Under the pieces are notes generated by a model. It ran no database searches. It worked only from the letters and a program-made list of their open reading frames with translations, and was not told where the DNA came from. Source: an uncultured Oscillospiraceae bacterium (GTDB lineage Bacteria > Bacillota > Clostridia > Oscillospirales > Oscillospiraceae). Taken from it: a stretch of 56,015 bases of DNA. The position numbers were made by a program, and so were the translations under genes. Below are positions 40,292-49,355 of this stretch, one piece after another. The stretch is from NCBI GenBank assembly GCA_900763965.1, contig CAAFMG010000108.1, positions 1-56,015 on the forward strand, in the 5' to 3' direction. The first letter of the stretch is position 1, and each line of letters starts with the position of its first letter.

Positions 40292-41062
40292 TCAGCGGGT
40301 GACAAAGTTCTGTATCAGAACCAAAATCAGCATGTGAACCGGGTAGAAGGCGTAGCAGGTATATTGGAAGGGCTTGCTGTGATAGCCCTGACGGCCCCGG
40401 TACAGCCAGATGGGGATCAGCGCCAGCAGTGCAAGACCCTGCTGGCAGATTTCAATGTCCATGCCCAGAAGTTCAACCGGGTACATGAGCCCACCCAGCA
40501 GCTCCACATTGACCCAGTACAGAGCGGCCAGCTGCCCTGCCAAGCACCACCACTTCCGGCCGTGGAAGAAGTAGAAGATCAGCACTGTCAGCACGCCTGC
40601 ACCGTAGTAGTCCACCATGCACAACGTTCCCAGCACCAGGCTGACAGGAACCATCAGAACGCACACCAGCAGGTATACCCACTGCTTGCGCTTCTTGCGC
40701 ACATTTTCCAACAGGTGAATGATCATAAGCGCTATCAGCAGCGTCCAGATCACGTTCTGATGCACCGGGTAGAACCAAGTGCCGCCGTACATCAGGTCAA
40801 AGGGAATTTCGGAAAGCACTGCAAATACCAGCATCCGAAGGGCGTATTTCTTGAAATTGCGGGTATGGAAGTAACCTTCCACCGCCATAAAGGCGAAGAT
40901 GGGGAAAGCGACCCGCCCGGCGCAGGTCAGCCATTCCTGGGCAGGCAGCAGGGTGGCCCAGAGGTGATCCATCAGCATCAGGGCCATGGCGAGGATGTGC
41001 AGGACTGCGGCGCTCAGGTCAAAGCGGCTGGGGGCGGATAAGGTTTCTGCGTTGTTTGGCAT
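40292..41062 (-). CDS. TraX-family membrane protein (copy 1)
   Basis: 256 residues with about eight membrane helices. LHILAMALMLMDHLWATLLP, GRVAFPIFAFMAVEGYFHTRNFKKYALRM and the late YAFYPVHMLILVLI are TraX-family features (an acyltransferase-3-related fold). Plasmid TraX acetylates pilin; chromosomal copies in Firmicutes have unknown substrates. AAGGAG precedes the ATG. A paralogue lies at 46419. Confidence 0.85.
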   Translation of the reverse strand: MPNNAETLSAPSRFDLSAAVLHILAMALMLMDHLWATLLPAQEWLTCAGRVAFPIFAFMAVEGYFHTRNFKKYALRMLVFAVLSEIPFDLMYGGTWFYPVHQNVIWTLLIALMIIHLLENVRKKRKQWVYLLVCVLMVPVSLVLGTLCMVDYYGAGVLTVLIFYFFHGRKWWCLAGQLAALYWVNVELLGGLMYPVELLGMDIEICQQGLALLALIPIWLYRGRQGYHSKPFQYTCYAFYPVHMLILVLIQNFVTR

Positions 41063-41114
41063 TTGAATTCTCCTTATGTTTTATTCCATTATGGGTCATC
41101 GTTTTTGAAATACA

Positions 41115-42272
41115 CTACTTGAATAATCCCAAATCCTGCTTCCAGCGCAGGATCCGCAGGACGGCATCGTTGATAAGATCTTCCGAAATCTGATCTCGCT
41201 GAACCGCTTCCAGAACGGCGGCGTATTGCACGGGATATTCTGTAGAACAGAGCAGATCGTTCCCTGCCAGAACAGCCTGGACGGCGGCTTCACCTGCGCC
41301 GTAAACCTGGGTGATGGCCTCCATCACCAGATCGTCGGTGACGATCACGCCGTCAAAGCCCATGGTGTTGCGCAGATAGTCGTGGACGGCCGGGGACAGG
41401 GAGGCAGGGGCGGTATCATCCAATGCGGAAACCAGAATGTGGCTGACCAGAATGGCATCGCACCCGGCCTGGATCCCGGCGGCAAAGGGCACCAAATCGG
41501 CATTTCCCAGGGCTTCCAAAGGCCGGTCATCCCGGGCGATTCCCGTGTGGGTGTCGGCGTTGTTTCCGTAGCCGGGGAAGTGCTTGAGAACGCAGCCCAG
41601 ACCGTTCTGGTGCATGGCAGCCACCGCCCCGGAGACGAACCGCCCGGTTTCCTCCGGAGACTGCCCCAAAGAGCGGCGGTAGAGGAAGCCCTTGGGGTCT
41701 GTGGTAATGTCACACACGGGAGCCATGTTCACATTGACTCCCAACTGCACGAGAAAACCGGCCTTTTCCCCCTCTGCGGCAATGGCCTGCTCCAGCCCGC
41801 CTGCGGCATAGGCATCCCGGGGGGAGGGGAATCGCTGGGTGCGAAAGGCGGTGTGATTGCTGACCCGGCAGACCGTGCCCCCTTCCTCGTCCACCGCAAG
41901 GAGCAGGGGAAGCCGGGCGGCAGACTGATAGCTGGCCAGGGTGGCTTTCAGGGAGTCCGGCGTTTGACCGTCAAAGTCCCGGCCAAAGAGAATGTAGCCG
42001 CCCAGATGATAGGTTTGCAGATCAGTTATGGTATTTTCCTCCGGGCACCGGGCCAGGAACATCTGCCCCACCTTTTCTTCCAAGGTCAGGCTTTCCAGCA
42101 GCTGCACCATGGGGTCGGCAGGCTGGGTGGGTGCTGTCTCCGGGGCCTGGGTGGTGGGGGGCTCGGTTTCCCTGGGAAGGGAAGGCGGGTCTGTGGGCAA
42201 AGGCTTGGAACCTTGCCCGCAGCCGGAAAGGATCAGAGACAAAATCAGAAGCATGGGTATCCAGCGCATCAT
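41115..42272 (-). CDS. GH3 beta-N-acetylhexosaminidase-like lipoprotein (NagZ type)
   Basis: 385 residues. The lipoprotein signal has lipobox LSGC (Cys18), and a Thr/Pro-rich linker runs to about 55. The GH3 catalytic domain has EKVGQMFLAR, AVDEEGG near 127, KHFPGYGNNADTHTG (K230-G244, with the D-x-H dyad of NagZ enzymes) and VTDDLVMEAI (D313/D314, nucleophile region). It cleaves terminal beta-GlcNAc from peptidoglycan fragments or glycans outside the membrane. It overlaps the end of metH by 4 bp (ATGA), so it rides in the methionine operon without a clear metabolic link. Confidence 0.9.
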   Translation of the reverse strand: MMRWIPMLLILSLILSGCGQGSKPLPTDPPSLPRETEPPTTQAPETAPTQPADPMVQLLESLTLEEKVGQMFLARCPEENTITDLQTYHLGGYILFGRDFDGQTPDSLKATLASYQSAARLPLLLAVDEEGGTVCRVSNHTAFRTQRFPSPRDAYAAGGLEQAIAAEGEKAGFLVQLGVNVNMAPVCDITTDPKGFLYRRSLGQSPEETGRFVSGAVAAMHQNGLGCVLKHFPGYGNNADTHTGIARDDRPLEALGNADLVPFAAGIQAGCDAILVSHILVSALDDTAPASLSPAVHDYLRNTMGFDGVIVTDDLVMEAITQVYGAGEAAVQAVLAGNDLLCSTEYPVQYAAVLEAVQRDQISEDLINDAVLRILRWKQDLGLFK

Positions 42273-44668
42273 ATCCCTCTTTTCTGTATCAGCTGGGTGT
42301 AGATGTGATCGGCACAGCGGACGGCCTCCATGGCATCCTTACTGTAGTAGTCTGCCCCAATGGCGGCGGCATACTCCGGGTTCAGCACGGCACCGCCTAC
42401 CATGATCTTGCACCAGGGTGCGGCCTTGCGCACCTGCCGGATGGTCTCCTCCATGGCAGGGACGGTAGTGGTCATCAGAGCACTGAGCCCCAGAATGGGG
42501 GCGTGAAGGGCAACCACCTTTTGGGTAATGACCTCCGGGGGCACATCCCGCCCAAGATCGGTGACGGCATAGCCGAAGTTTTCCAGCAGCAGCCGGACGA
42601 TGTTCTTGCCAATGTCGTGGATATCGCCCTGAACGGTGGCGATCACATAGGGGCATTTGGCCGGGGCATTCCCGGCGGGCATGGCGGCCTTGACCTGCTC
42701 AAAGGCAGCCTTGGCGGCCTCGGCGCTCATCAGCAGCTGGGGCAGGTAGATGGTTTTGTTTTCAAAGCCCTGTCCCACCTGATTCAGGGCAGGAATGACC
42801 TCCTGCTCCACAATGGTCAGAGGCGGGGTGTTTTTCAGCATGGCGGCGGTGAGCGATCCTGCCTGCTCCTTCAGCCCCTTCACAATGGCCTGGTGCAGAT
42901 CCGAGCCTACAGGCCCGGAGGCCAGGGCCGGCTGGGCGGCATTGTATTTTTCGCTGTAGGAAAGATAGGCTTCAAAGCCGGTATCCAGCCCCATCAGTGC
43001 GCAATAGCCGTGGTAGGCCTTTTGCATTTCCTGGGAGTGGGGATTGAGGATCCCGGCGGACAGCCCCTGCCCCAGTGCCAGGGCAAAGAAGGTGCCGTTG
43101 AGAATATCCCGCTGGGGCAGACCGAAGGAGATGTTGGACACCCCCAGCAGGGTATGGCAGCCCAGCTCATACCGAATCCGATGAACAGCGGTAAGGGTTT
43201 GGCTGGCGGCTCCGGGATCGGCACTGACAGTCAGTGCCAGGGGGTCAAAGATCAGATCCTTTTTGCCGATGCCGTATCGGGCAGCCTGAGATAGGATCCT
43301 TTTGGCAATGTCCACCCGTCCCTGGGCCGTATCGGGGATGCCTTTTTCGTCCAGAGTCAGAGCCACCACCAGACCGCCGTATTTTTTCACCAAAGGGAAG
43401 ATGGCATCCATGGTCTCCTGCTTGCCGTTTACGGAGTTGATCATGGGCTTTCCGTTGTAGCGGCGCAGAGCGGATGCCATGGCGGCAGGGCTGCTGGTGT
43501 CGATCTGCAAGGGCAGATCAAGAATGGCTTGCAGCTCCGTCACGGCACTGGTGAGCATTGTTGATTCGTCAATATCCGGAAGACCCACATTTACATCCAG
43601 GATCTCCACACCCTGTTCCTCCTGGGCGATGCCTTCCTTTAGAATATAGTCCATGTCCCCGGCTTTCGGGGCTTCCCGGAACCGTTTCTTGCCGGTGGGA
43701 TTGATCCGTTCACCGATGCGTATTGGCTTTTCCCCGAAGAACACAGCGTGGGTGTAGGAGCTGACCATGGTCATGTCCTTTTCCGTCACGGGAACAGGGG
43801 CGATGGCGGCGGCCGCCTGGGTCAGAGCGCGGATGTGAGCAGGGGTGGTGCCGCAGCAGCCGCCGGCAATGCGAACTCCGCGGGAAATGAGCCGGGAGAT
43901 ATCCTGGGCAAATTCCTGGTCAGATACATCATAGACCGTTGCCCCATTTTCCGTTCGGGGCAGCCCGGCATTGGGCTTCAGCAGCACCGGAACCGAGGCA
44001 TATTGCAGATAGCGTTCCACAATGGGCGCCAGCGCCTTGGGGCCCAGGGAACAGTTGACACCGATGGCATCGGCACCCATGCCTTCCAGCATGGCCACCA
44101 TAGCTTCCGGGCTGGCCCCGGTCATCAGCTTGCCGTCCTCGCCGTAGGCATTGGATACAAATACGGGAAGCTGGCTGTTTTCCCTGGCAGCCAGCAGCGC
44201 AGCCTTGGTTTCATAGCTGTCATTCATGGTCTCGATGAAAATGAGATCGGCACCGTACTTTACACCAAGGCGGACGGTTTCTGCGAAAATGGACACCGCA
44301 TCTTCAAAGTCCAAATCGCCGTAGGGCTTCAGCAGACGGCCAAGGGGCCCGATATCCAGAGCGGCCCACTTGGGCTGGCTTCCGGTGCTTTTGGCAGCGG
44401 CTTGTCTTACGGCGGCCATGGCGGCCCGGACGATGGCATCCAGCTCCTCTGAGGAGAATTTCAGCCGGTTGGCACCAAAGGTGTTGGCGCTGACCACATG
44501 GCTCCCGGCATCATAGTAGTCCTGATGGATCCGGGTAATGATCTCCGGGTGCGTCAGATTCCAGCGTTCCGGCAGCTGCCCGGCAGGCAGACCCTGAGCT
44601 TGCAGCAGGGTACCCATGCCGCCGTCCAGAAAGAGAATGTGATCCTTTGCATAATCCAGAATATTCAT
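42269..44668 (-). CDS. metH: Cobalamin-dependent methionine synthase without activation domain
   Basis: 799 residues. The homocysteine-binding barrel has DGGMGTLLQAQG, with the Zn cysteines in GVNCSLGP and GGCCGTTP. The methyltetrahydrofolate (pterin) domain has ERINPTGKKRF and GLPDIDES, and the cobalamin-binding module contains DIHDIGKNIV. It transfers a methyl group from methyl-THF via methylcobalamin to homocysteine. The C-terminal reactivation domain of E. coli MetH is absent; a separate gene upstream (44665-45318) supplies it. CAGGAG supports the ATG at 44668. The start overlaps the upstream stop by 4 bp. Confidence 0.95.
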   Translation of the reverse strand: MNILDYAKDHILFLDGGMGTLLQAQGLPAGQLPERWNLTHPEIITRIHQDYYDAGSHVVSANTFGANRLKFSSEELDAIVRAAMAAVRQAAAKSTGSQPKWAALDIGPLGRLLKPYGDLDFEDAVSIFAETVRLGVKYGADLIFIETMNDSYETKAALLAARENSQLPVFVSNAYGEDGKLMTGASPEAMVAMLEGMGADAIGVNCSLGPKALAPIVERYLQYASVPVLLKPNAGLPRTENGATVYDVSDQEFAQDISRLISRGVRIAGGCCGTTPAHIRALTQAAAAIAPVPVTEKDMTMVSSYTHAVFFGEKPIRIGERINPTGKKRFREAPKAGDMDYILKEGIAQEEQGVEILDVNVGLPDIDESTMLTSAVTELQAILDLPLQIDTSSPAAMASALRRYNGKPMINSVNGKQETMDAIFPLVKKYGGLVVALTLDEKGIPDTAQGRVDIAKRILSQAARYGIGKKDLIFDPLALTVSADPGAASQTLTAVHRIRYELGCHTLLGVSNISFGLPQRDILNGTFFALALGQGLSAGILNPHSQEMQKAYHGYCALMGLDTGFEAYLSYSEKYNAAQPALASGPVGSDLHQAIVKGLKEQAGSLTAAMLKNTPPLTIVEQEVIPALNQVGQGFENKTIYLPQLLMSAEAAKAAFEQVKAAMPAGNAPAKCPYVIATVQGDIHDIGKNIVRLLLENFGYAVTDLGRDVPPEVITQKVVALHAPILGLSALMTTTVPAMEETIRQVRKAAPWCKIMVGGAVLNPEYAAAIGADYYSKDAMEAVRCADHIYTQLIQKRGI

Positions 44669-45318
44669 GGCGTGCTCCTGTAGATACAGTCGGTTTTGCT
44701 GCATTGGGTGCAGCCGCCGGAGCAGCTGCTCTCTCTGGGATGACCCAGACCAACGATGGCAGTGACGGATTTGGAGGGAGACATTAAAAGGCTTTCGTTC
44801 AGGGTCAGACCGATTTTTCGGGGACAGTCCAGCACCCGGAAAATGTCCCGCTGCAAAGAAAGGGGCAGATCCCCATAGCCGGGACTGAACCGGGGGGCAG
44901 GAAAACAGCCGTCTTTTTGGGCTTCCTGCCGGATTTTCTCACAAAACACATCGCAAAGCCCTTCGATTCGTTCTGCACCCAGCCCTTGCAGCAGCAGGGC
45001 TTTGGCAGGGGAAACTCTGCCGTACCGGGCCAGCACCCGGTCAAATTCCAGCCCCAGGGTGGCGGCAAATACCACAGCCCGGTCGCAGCCAACCAGGTTT
45101 CGGGCCAATGCAGCAGAGTCGGTTTTGGCAAATCCCAGATCCAGGGTATCCCCCTGCCGCCGGATGGGGGTGTCGATCCAGCAGACCTTGCCTTGCAGAT
45201 GGGGGGTGATGTCTGCCAAAACGGCATCCAGCAGAAGGGAAAGCTCCGGGGTCTCCGCTCTGGCTCCTGCGTAGCGCAGCGCCTCCCGGCGGTTTACCGG
45301 GGGAAGGGGAAAAAACAA
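44665..45318 (-). CDS. Free-standing methionine synthase activation-domain protein
   Basis: 217 residues. The core matches the MetH C-terminal reactivation domain: DRAVVFAATLGLEFDR and the RFSPGYGDLPLSLQ motif that binds SAM (RxSPGYGD). SAM supplies the methyl group that rescues oxidised cob(II)alamin. The last 25 residues add CSGGCTQCSKTDC, four close cysteines that could bind an iron-sulfur cluster or zinc. It is placed between metF and metH with 4-bp overlap to metH, so it is almost certainly the missing domain in trans. Confidence 0.88.
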   Translation of the reverse strand: MFFPLPPVNRREALRYAGARAETPELSLLLDAVLADITPHLQGKVCWIDTPIRRQGDTLDLGFAKTDSAALARNLVGCDRAVVFAATLGLEFDRVLARYGRVSPAKALLLQGLGAERIEGLCDVFCEKIRQEAQKDGCFPAPRFSPGYGDLPLSLQRDIFRVLDCPRKIGLTLNESLLMSPSKSVTAIVGLGHPRESSCSGGCTQCSKTDCIYRSTP

Positions 45319-45325
45319 AGGGAGA

Positions 45326-46201
45326 TCACGGCTTCAGGATCCCGGAAACGCTGCTCTGGATCTGCTGGGCAACCTCCGGTTTGTTCATGGAATAGATGTG
45401 GACATTGTATACACCCTTGGCGTACAGGTCGGTGACTTGGTCAATGGCGTAGGCAATCCCGGCCTGCTTCATGGCAGCGGGGTCATTGCCATATTTGTCT
45501 GCCAAAGCCAGCAGTTCTGCCGGAACGTAGGAGCCGGAAAGGGCAATGGCTCGTTGGATCTGGCTGGCAGCGGTGATGGGCATGATCCCGGCAACCACAG
45601 GAACACCGATCCCGGCGGCCCGGATGGTATCCAGAAACCGGTACAGCAGGGCATTGTCAAAAAACATCTGGGTGGTCAGGAAGGAACAGCCTGCATCTAC
45701 CTTTTCCTTCAAATGGTCAATATCCTCCGCCTGGGTGGCACTCTCCGGGTGCTTTTCCGGGTAGCAGGCACCACCGATGCAGAAATCGCCGCCGGAGGCC
45801 AGCTCCCGGATCAGGTCGGTGGCGTGGCGATAATCCCAGGTGCTGGGGTCGGAGTCCATTCGCTCAGGGGTCAGATCTCCCCGCAGCGCCATGATGTTTT
45901 CCAAACCGGCAGCTTTCAGGTCAGCGATCCGCTGGGAAATGGTTTCCCGGGTGGAGGAAACGCAGGTCAGATGGGCCAGGGTGGGAACGCCGTAGTCTTT
46001 TTCGATGCATCTGGCAATCTCCAGGGTGTAGCGGCTGGTGCCGCCTCCAGCACCGTAGGTCACGCTCATAAAGGCGGGGTGCAGCTGTGCCATGGACTGG
46101 GTGGCCCGGGTCACCGAATCCATGGAGGAGACGGTTTTGGGCGGGAATACCTCAAAGGACATGGCCGGTTTGTTCCTGGAAAAATGCTGGGTTAGCTTCA
46201 T
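45326..46201 (-). CDS. metF: 5,10-methylenetetrahydrofolate reductase MetF
   Basis: 291 residues, a TIM-barrel flavoprotein. FEVFPPKT at the N terminus, SVTYGAGGG with the substrate-binding residues, HLTCVSSTRE, ALRGDLTP and QMFFDNALLYRFLD. It reduces methylene-THF to methyl-THF, the methyl donor for the downstream MetH. First gene of metF-activator-metH-nagZ, with promoter at 46237-46265 and GGAGTGAG ahead of the start. Confidence 0.96.
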   Translation of the reverse strand: MKLTQHFSRNKPAMSFEVFPPKTVSSMDSVTRATQSMAQLHPAFMSVTYGAGGGTSRYTLEIARCIEKDYGVPTLAHLTCVSSTRETISQRIADLKAAGLENIMALRGDLTPERMDSDPSTWDYRHATDLIRELASGGDFCIGGACYPEKHPESATQAEDIDHLKEKVDAGCSFLTTQMFFDNALLYRFLDTIRAAGIGVPVVAGIMPITAASQIQRAIALSGSYVPAELLALADKYGNDPAAMKQAGIAYAIDQVTDLYAKGVYNVHIYSMNKPEVAQQIQSSVSGILKP

Positions 46202-46236
46202 GGAAACTCACTCCGAATCGGAAAGGATTTTGCCAT

Positions 46237-46265
46237 ATCATAGCACAGAACCAAAACGATGTAAA
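46237..46265 (-). promoter_or_regulatory. Promoter of the metF-metH operon
   Basis: Minus strand TTTACA, 17 bases, TATGAT with extended -10 TG. No SAM riboswitch or T-box was recognised between promoter and start (about 35 bases). Confidence 0.75.
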
Positions 46266-46380
46266 TCGGCAATATTTTAAGATATTTTAAGAAATGTTGA
46301 AACTATCGTCTGCGGCTGTCCGCACTTGACGTTTTCAACAGAGCCGCCCTTCCAGCCCCAAGGCATCTTTGGTGAAGATA

Positions 46381-46410
46381 GAAAAAAGCCCCGAACGGAG
46401 GGTTCGGGGC
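46381..46410 (-). terminator. Terminator of the second TraX-like gene
   Basis: GCCCCGAAC / GTTCGGGGC stem with a 5-base loop, followed on the minus strand by six T. Confidence 0.85.
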
Positions 46411-46418
46411 AAAGAAAA

Positions 46419-47168
46419 CTATAGGGCGGCATATACCGGGATCCAGGTGCTCAGCCAGGTCAGAAGGAGCAGATGCGCCGGGTAGAACAGGTAAAAGGCC
46501 CATTGCAGCGCCTTGCTGTGAGTGCATTTCCGTCCGTCATAATTGGCAATGAACAGCAGGGAGAGTACCCCCAGTACCTGCATGGGCAGGGAAAAGCTGC
46601 CGATGGTGAATACCTTGCCGGACATGAGGTGAAACAGCACCACCATGCCGCCCAGACGGATGAAGTTCTGGGGATAGAGGTAACGGCTCAGGGCGAACAG
46701 AGCGATCAGTGCCATGCCTGCCCAGCCGTAGTCCACCTTCAAAAGGGCCCCCAGCAGGAGGAAGGGGATCACCGCAGCGGATTTCCAGCTCAGCGTGGGG
46801 CAGCGATCCATGACTGCCAGCATGAAAAAGCCCAGCAGCAGGGTCACCATGACATTCTGCTTCAGATAGAACAGCTGCCCGGCGGCGAAAAGGCTGTAGG
46901 GGATGACGGACAGAACCGCTCCCAGGGCCAGCCGGAGGGCATATTTCTTCTTGTCGTGGGTGTGATCAAATCCTTCTACCAGCAGAAAACAGAAAATGGG
47001 GAAGGAGATCCGGCCGATGCTGCGGAAAAGCCAGTATAGATTCTCCCAAAGGCTGCCGGGGCCTGCACAGCTGTACAGAGGGAAAATAATACGGTAGCCA
47101 ATGTGGTCAATGAGCATGGTGATACAGGCAATGAGCTTCAGCCCTTCCTGAGAAATCCCTTTTTTCAT
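46419..47168 (-). CDS. TraX-family membrane protein (copy 2)
   Basis: 249 residues, about eight helices. It has the LKLIACITMLIDHIGYRI opening, GRISFPIFCFLLVEGFDHTHDKKKYALRL and the closing YLFYPAHLLLLTWL, the same family framework as the copy at 40292. The EGF-H-T-K-KYALR segment is the most conserved between the two. Function unknown. The start follows GGAGAGG. Confidence 0.85.
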   Translation of the reverse strand: MKKGISQEGLKLIACITMLIDHIGYRIIFPLYSCAGPGSLWENLYWLFRSIGRISFPIFCFLLVEGFDHTHDKKKYALRLALGAVLSVIPYSLFAAGQLFYLKQNVMVTLLLGFFMLAVMDRCPTLSWKSAAVIPFLLLGALLKVDYGWAGMALIALFALSRYLYPQNFIRLGGMVVLFHLMSGKVFTIGSFSLPMQVLGVLSLLFIANYDGRKCTHSKALQWAFYLFYPAHLLLLTWLSTWIPVYAAL

Positions 47169-47248
47169 GGTAAAACCTCTCCAGTTGGATGATGAAGGCC
47201 ATTATACAACAAAACAGGGAAAAACACAATGCTTTTCCCGGCCGGGGC

Positions 47249-47719
47249 TCAGAAGTCCTGACCGGACAGAAAGGCGTTGGCCTCCTTGCGGCTTTTCAGA
47301 ACGATGACCTGGGCGTGCCGGGCCTGGGCGATCCAGGTGCTGTTTTGGGTGCGGCTGCTTTCGTGGGTGCGGTAGGCCCAGGAAAGCCGTCTCCAGTTGA
47401 TCTGCTTGCTGCCCTCCAGCGCCTGCCGGAGCATTCCCCAAAGACAGGCCCGGCGGCTGTGATCCAGATAGATAATGGTGTCGCAGGATTGCAGCCGCAT
47501 GGGCATGGTACGGCTGAAATTGCCGTCCAGGATCCAGGAGGGGCTTTCCAGAATGACATCCAGCTTCTGGTCAAATTCCTGGACGGTGACGCTTTCTCCC
47601 CGGGGGGAGGACCATAGGGCATCCAGATGGATCACAGGAAGATCCAGTTTGCGCCCCAGGGCGTTGGCCATCCGGGTCTTTCCACTGCCGGGACAGCCGA
47701 TGATCAGTATTTTCTCCAC
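47249..47719 (-). CDS. P-loop kinase-like protein (FlaR/topology-modulation type)
   Basis: 156 residues, adenylate-kinase-like. Walker A GCPGSGKT is at 8-15, LPVIHLDALW near 27-36 and WILDGNFSRTMPMRL near 62-76 give the substrate-binding acid, and DTIIYLDHSRRACLW is the strand and lid. Small proteins of this type are annotated as topology modulation protein FlaR; the physiological substrate is unknown. The start is GTG at 47719 with GGAGG 5-6 bases upstream. Single gene between TraX copy 2 and proS. Confidence 0.85.
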   Translation of the reverse strand: MEKILIIGCPGSGKTRMANALGRKLDLPVIHLDALWSSPRGESVTVQEFDQKLDVILESPSWILDGNFSRTMPMRLQSCDTIIYLDHSRRACLWGMLRQALEGSKQINWRRLSWAYRTHESSRTQNSTWIAQARHAQVIVLKSRKEANAFLSGQDF

Positions 47720-47812
47720 GATTCCTCCAAGGTGACGGGTTTAATTATGTTAACTTGCGGCCGGAAAGTATCGGCCCGCAGCAGCAGGCCGATATTCCGT
47801 TGCAGGGGATGC

Positions 47813-49249
47813 TTAGTAAGCGATGCCCCAGTAGATCATTTTGTCAGCAGGCTTGCCGCAGCAGGCGCAGACGGTGTCCAGCTTCTCCTGGGCAAAGGGG
47901 ATGCAGCGGGAGGACATACCGGCCTTTTCCTTCATGGCCATTTCGCACTCCAGGCTGCCGCACCACATGGTCTTGATATAGCCGCCGTTGCGCTCCTGCA
48001 ACTCCTTGGCTTCCTCCAGAGAGTGGGCCTCGTAGATGTGGTCATCCAGGTTCTTCTTGGCCTTGTCGAACATCTGCTGCTGAATGATCTTCATCTGCTC
48101 AGCAACAGCGCTCTCCAGCTGATCCAGCTGCACGGCGATCTTCTCCCGGTCGGTACGGCGAACCAGAACACACTGGCCGTTTTCCAGATCCCGGGGGCCG
48201 CACTCAATGCGCAGGGGAACACCCTTCATCTCGTACTCGGCACACTTCCAGCCCATGGAGTTGTCGGAATCGTCCATCTTCACCCGCAGACCGGCCTGGA
48301 TCAGCCGCTCCCGGATGGCAGCAGCACCTTCCAGAACGCCGGGCTTGTGCTGGGCAACGGGCAGAACCACCACCTGAATAGGGGCGATCATGGGAGGCAG
48401 CACCAGACCGTTGTTATCGCCGTGGGTCATGATGATACCGCCGATGAGACGGGTGGAAACGCCCCAGGAAGTCTCAAAGGGGTTGGTCTTTTTGTTGTTC
48501 TTGTCGGTGAACTCGATATCAAAGGCTTTGGCGAAGCCGTCGCCGAAGTAGTGGGAGGTACCGGCCTGCAGTGCCTTGCGGTCGTGCATCATGCACTCAA
48601 TGGTATAGGTGGCTTCTGCACCATTGAACTTTTCCTTCTCGGTCTTCTGACCCCGGGTGACAGGCATTGCCAGCACGTTCTCGCAGAAGTCGGCGTAGAC
48701 ATTCAGCATGGTCTTGGTGAAGTCCTCAGCCTCCTGGGCGGTAGCGTGGATGGTGTGACCCTCCTGCCACAGGAACTCCCGGTGACGCAGGAAGGGGCGG
48801 GAGGTCTTCTCCCAGCGCAGGACACTGCACCACTGGTTGTACTTCATGGGCAGATCCCGGTGGGATTGCAGCACCCGTGCAAAGTGGTCGCAGAACAGAG
48901 TCTCAGAGGTGGGCCGGATGGCCAGCTTCTCTTCCAGACGGTCATTGCCGCCCATGGTGACCCAGGCGCACTCCCGGGCAACGCCCTCAACGTGATCCTT
49001 TTCCTTTTGTAGCAGGGATTCGGGGATCAGCATGGGCATATAGACGTTCTCCACGCCCTGCTTCTTGAATTCCTGATCCAGAATGTGCTGGATGTTCTCC
49101 CAGATGGCGTAGCCATAGGGACGGTAGATAAAGATGCCCTTGATGGAAGAGTAGTCAATGAGCTGTGCCTTGGTGCACACATCGGTGAACCACTGGGCAA
49201 AATCCACTTCCATGTCGGTGATCTGTTCGACCTTTTTCTCTTTAGCCAT
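47813..49249 (-). CDS. proS: Prolyl-tRNA synthetase, archaeal/eukaryotic-like type
   Basis: 478 residues. Class II synthetase without the editing INS domain of the long bacterial type. Motif 2 is in RWEKTSRPFLRHREFLWQEGHT (near 165-190), motif 3 in GGIIMTHGDNNGLVLPP, followed by the anticodon-binding domain (PIQVVVLPVA) and a C-terminal zinc-like extension (MWCGSLEC...CACCGKPAD) ending in Tyr. This type is common in Clostridia. Single-gene unit with an upstream promoter. Confidence 0.96.
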   Translation of the reverse strand: MAKEKKVEQITDMEVDFAQWFTDVCTKAQLIDYSSIKGIFIYRPYGYAIWENIQHILDQEFKKQGVENVYMPMLIPESLLQKEKDHVEGVARECAWVTMGGNDRLEEKLAIRPTSETLFCDHFARVLQSHRDLPMKYNQWCSVLRWEKTSRPFLRHREFLWQEGHTIHATAQEAEDFTKTMLNVYADFCENVLAMPVTRGQKTEKEKFNGAEATYTIECMMHDRKALQAGTSHYFGDGFAKAFDIEFTDKNNKKTNPFETSWGVSTRLIGGIIMTHGDNNGLVLPPMIAPIQVVVLPVAQHKPGVLEGAAAIRERLIQAGLRVKMDDSDNSMGWKCAEYEMKGVPLRIECGPRDLENGQCVLVRRTDREKIAVQLDQLESAVAEQMKIIQQQMFDKAKKNLDDHIYEAHSLEEAKELQERNGGYIKTMWCGSLECEMAMKEKAGMSSRCIPFAQEKLDTVCACCGKPADKMIYWGIAY

Positions 49250-49290
49250 TGTATTTCATCCTCTCGGTTATTCCAAAAATCCTACATTAT

Positions 49291-49309
49291 ATTATAGCAC
49301 CATTGTCAA
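49291..49309 (-). promoter_or_regulatory. Extended -10 promoter of proS
   Basis: Minus strand TGCTATAAT (49291-49299), with a second overlapping TATAAT 5 bases on. A TTGACA at 49304-49309 is too close (7 bases) to serve as its -35, so recognition probably relies on the extended -10. Confidence 0.6.
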
Positions 49310-49355
49310 GAGCCTGCATAGGATGGGGAGAATTATTTTTTGAGCGGAGGCGCTT

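Noticed and set aside
41115..42272. Beta-lactamase or beta-glucosidase role for the GH3 lipoprotein
   Set aside because: The KHFPG-D-x-H motif is specific to NagZ-type hexosaminidases.
46202..46302. SAM riboswitch or T-box upstream of metF
   Set aside because: A consensus promoter ends about 35 bases from the start; there is no room for, and no sign of, the expected conserved core.
47761..47800. Hairpin around GGCCGATATTCCG as the proS terminator
   Set aside because: The stem has bulges and no T run follows on the minus strand.
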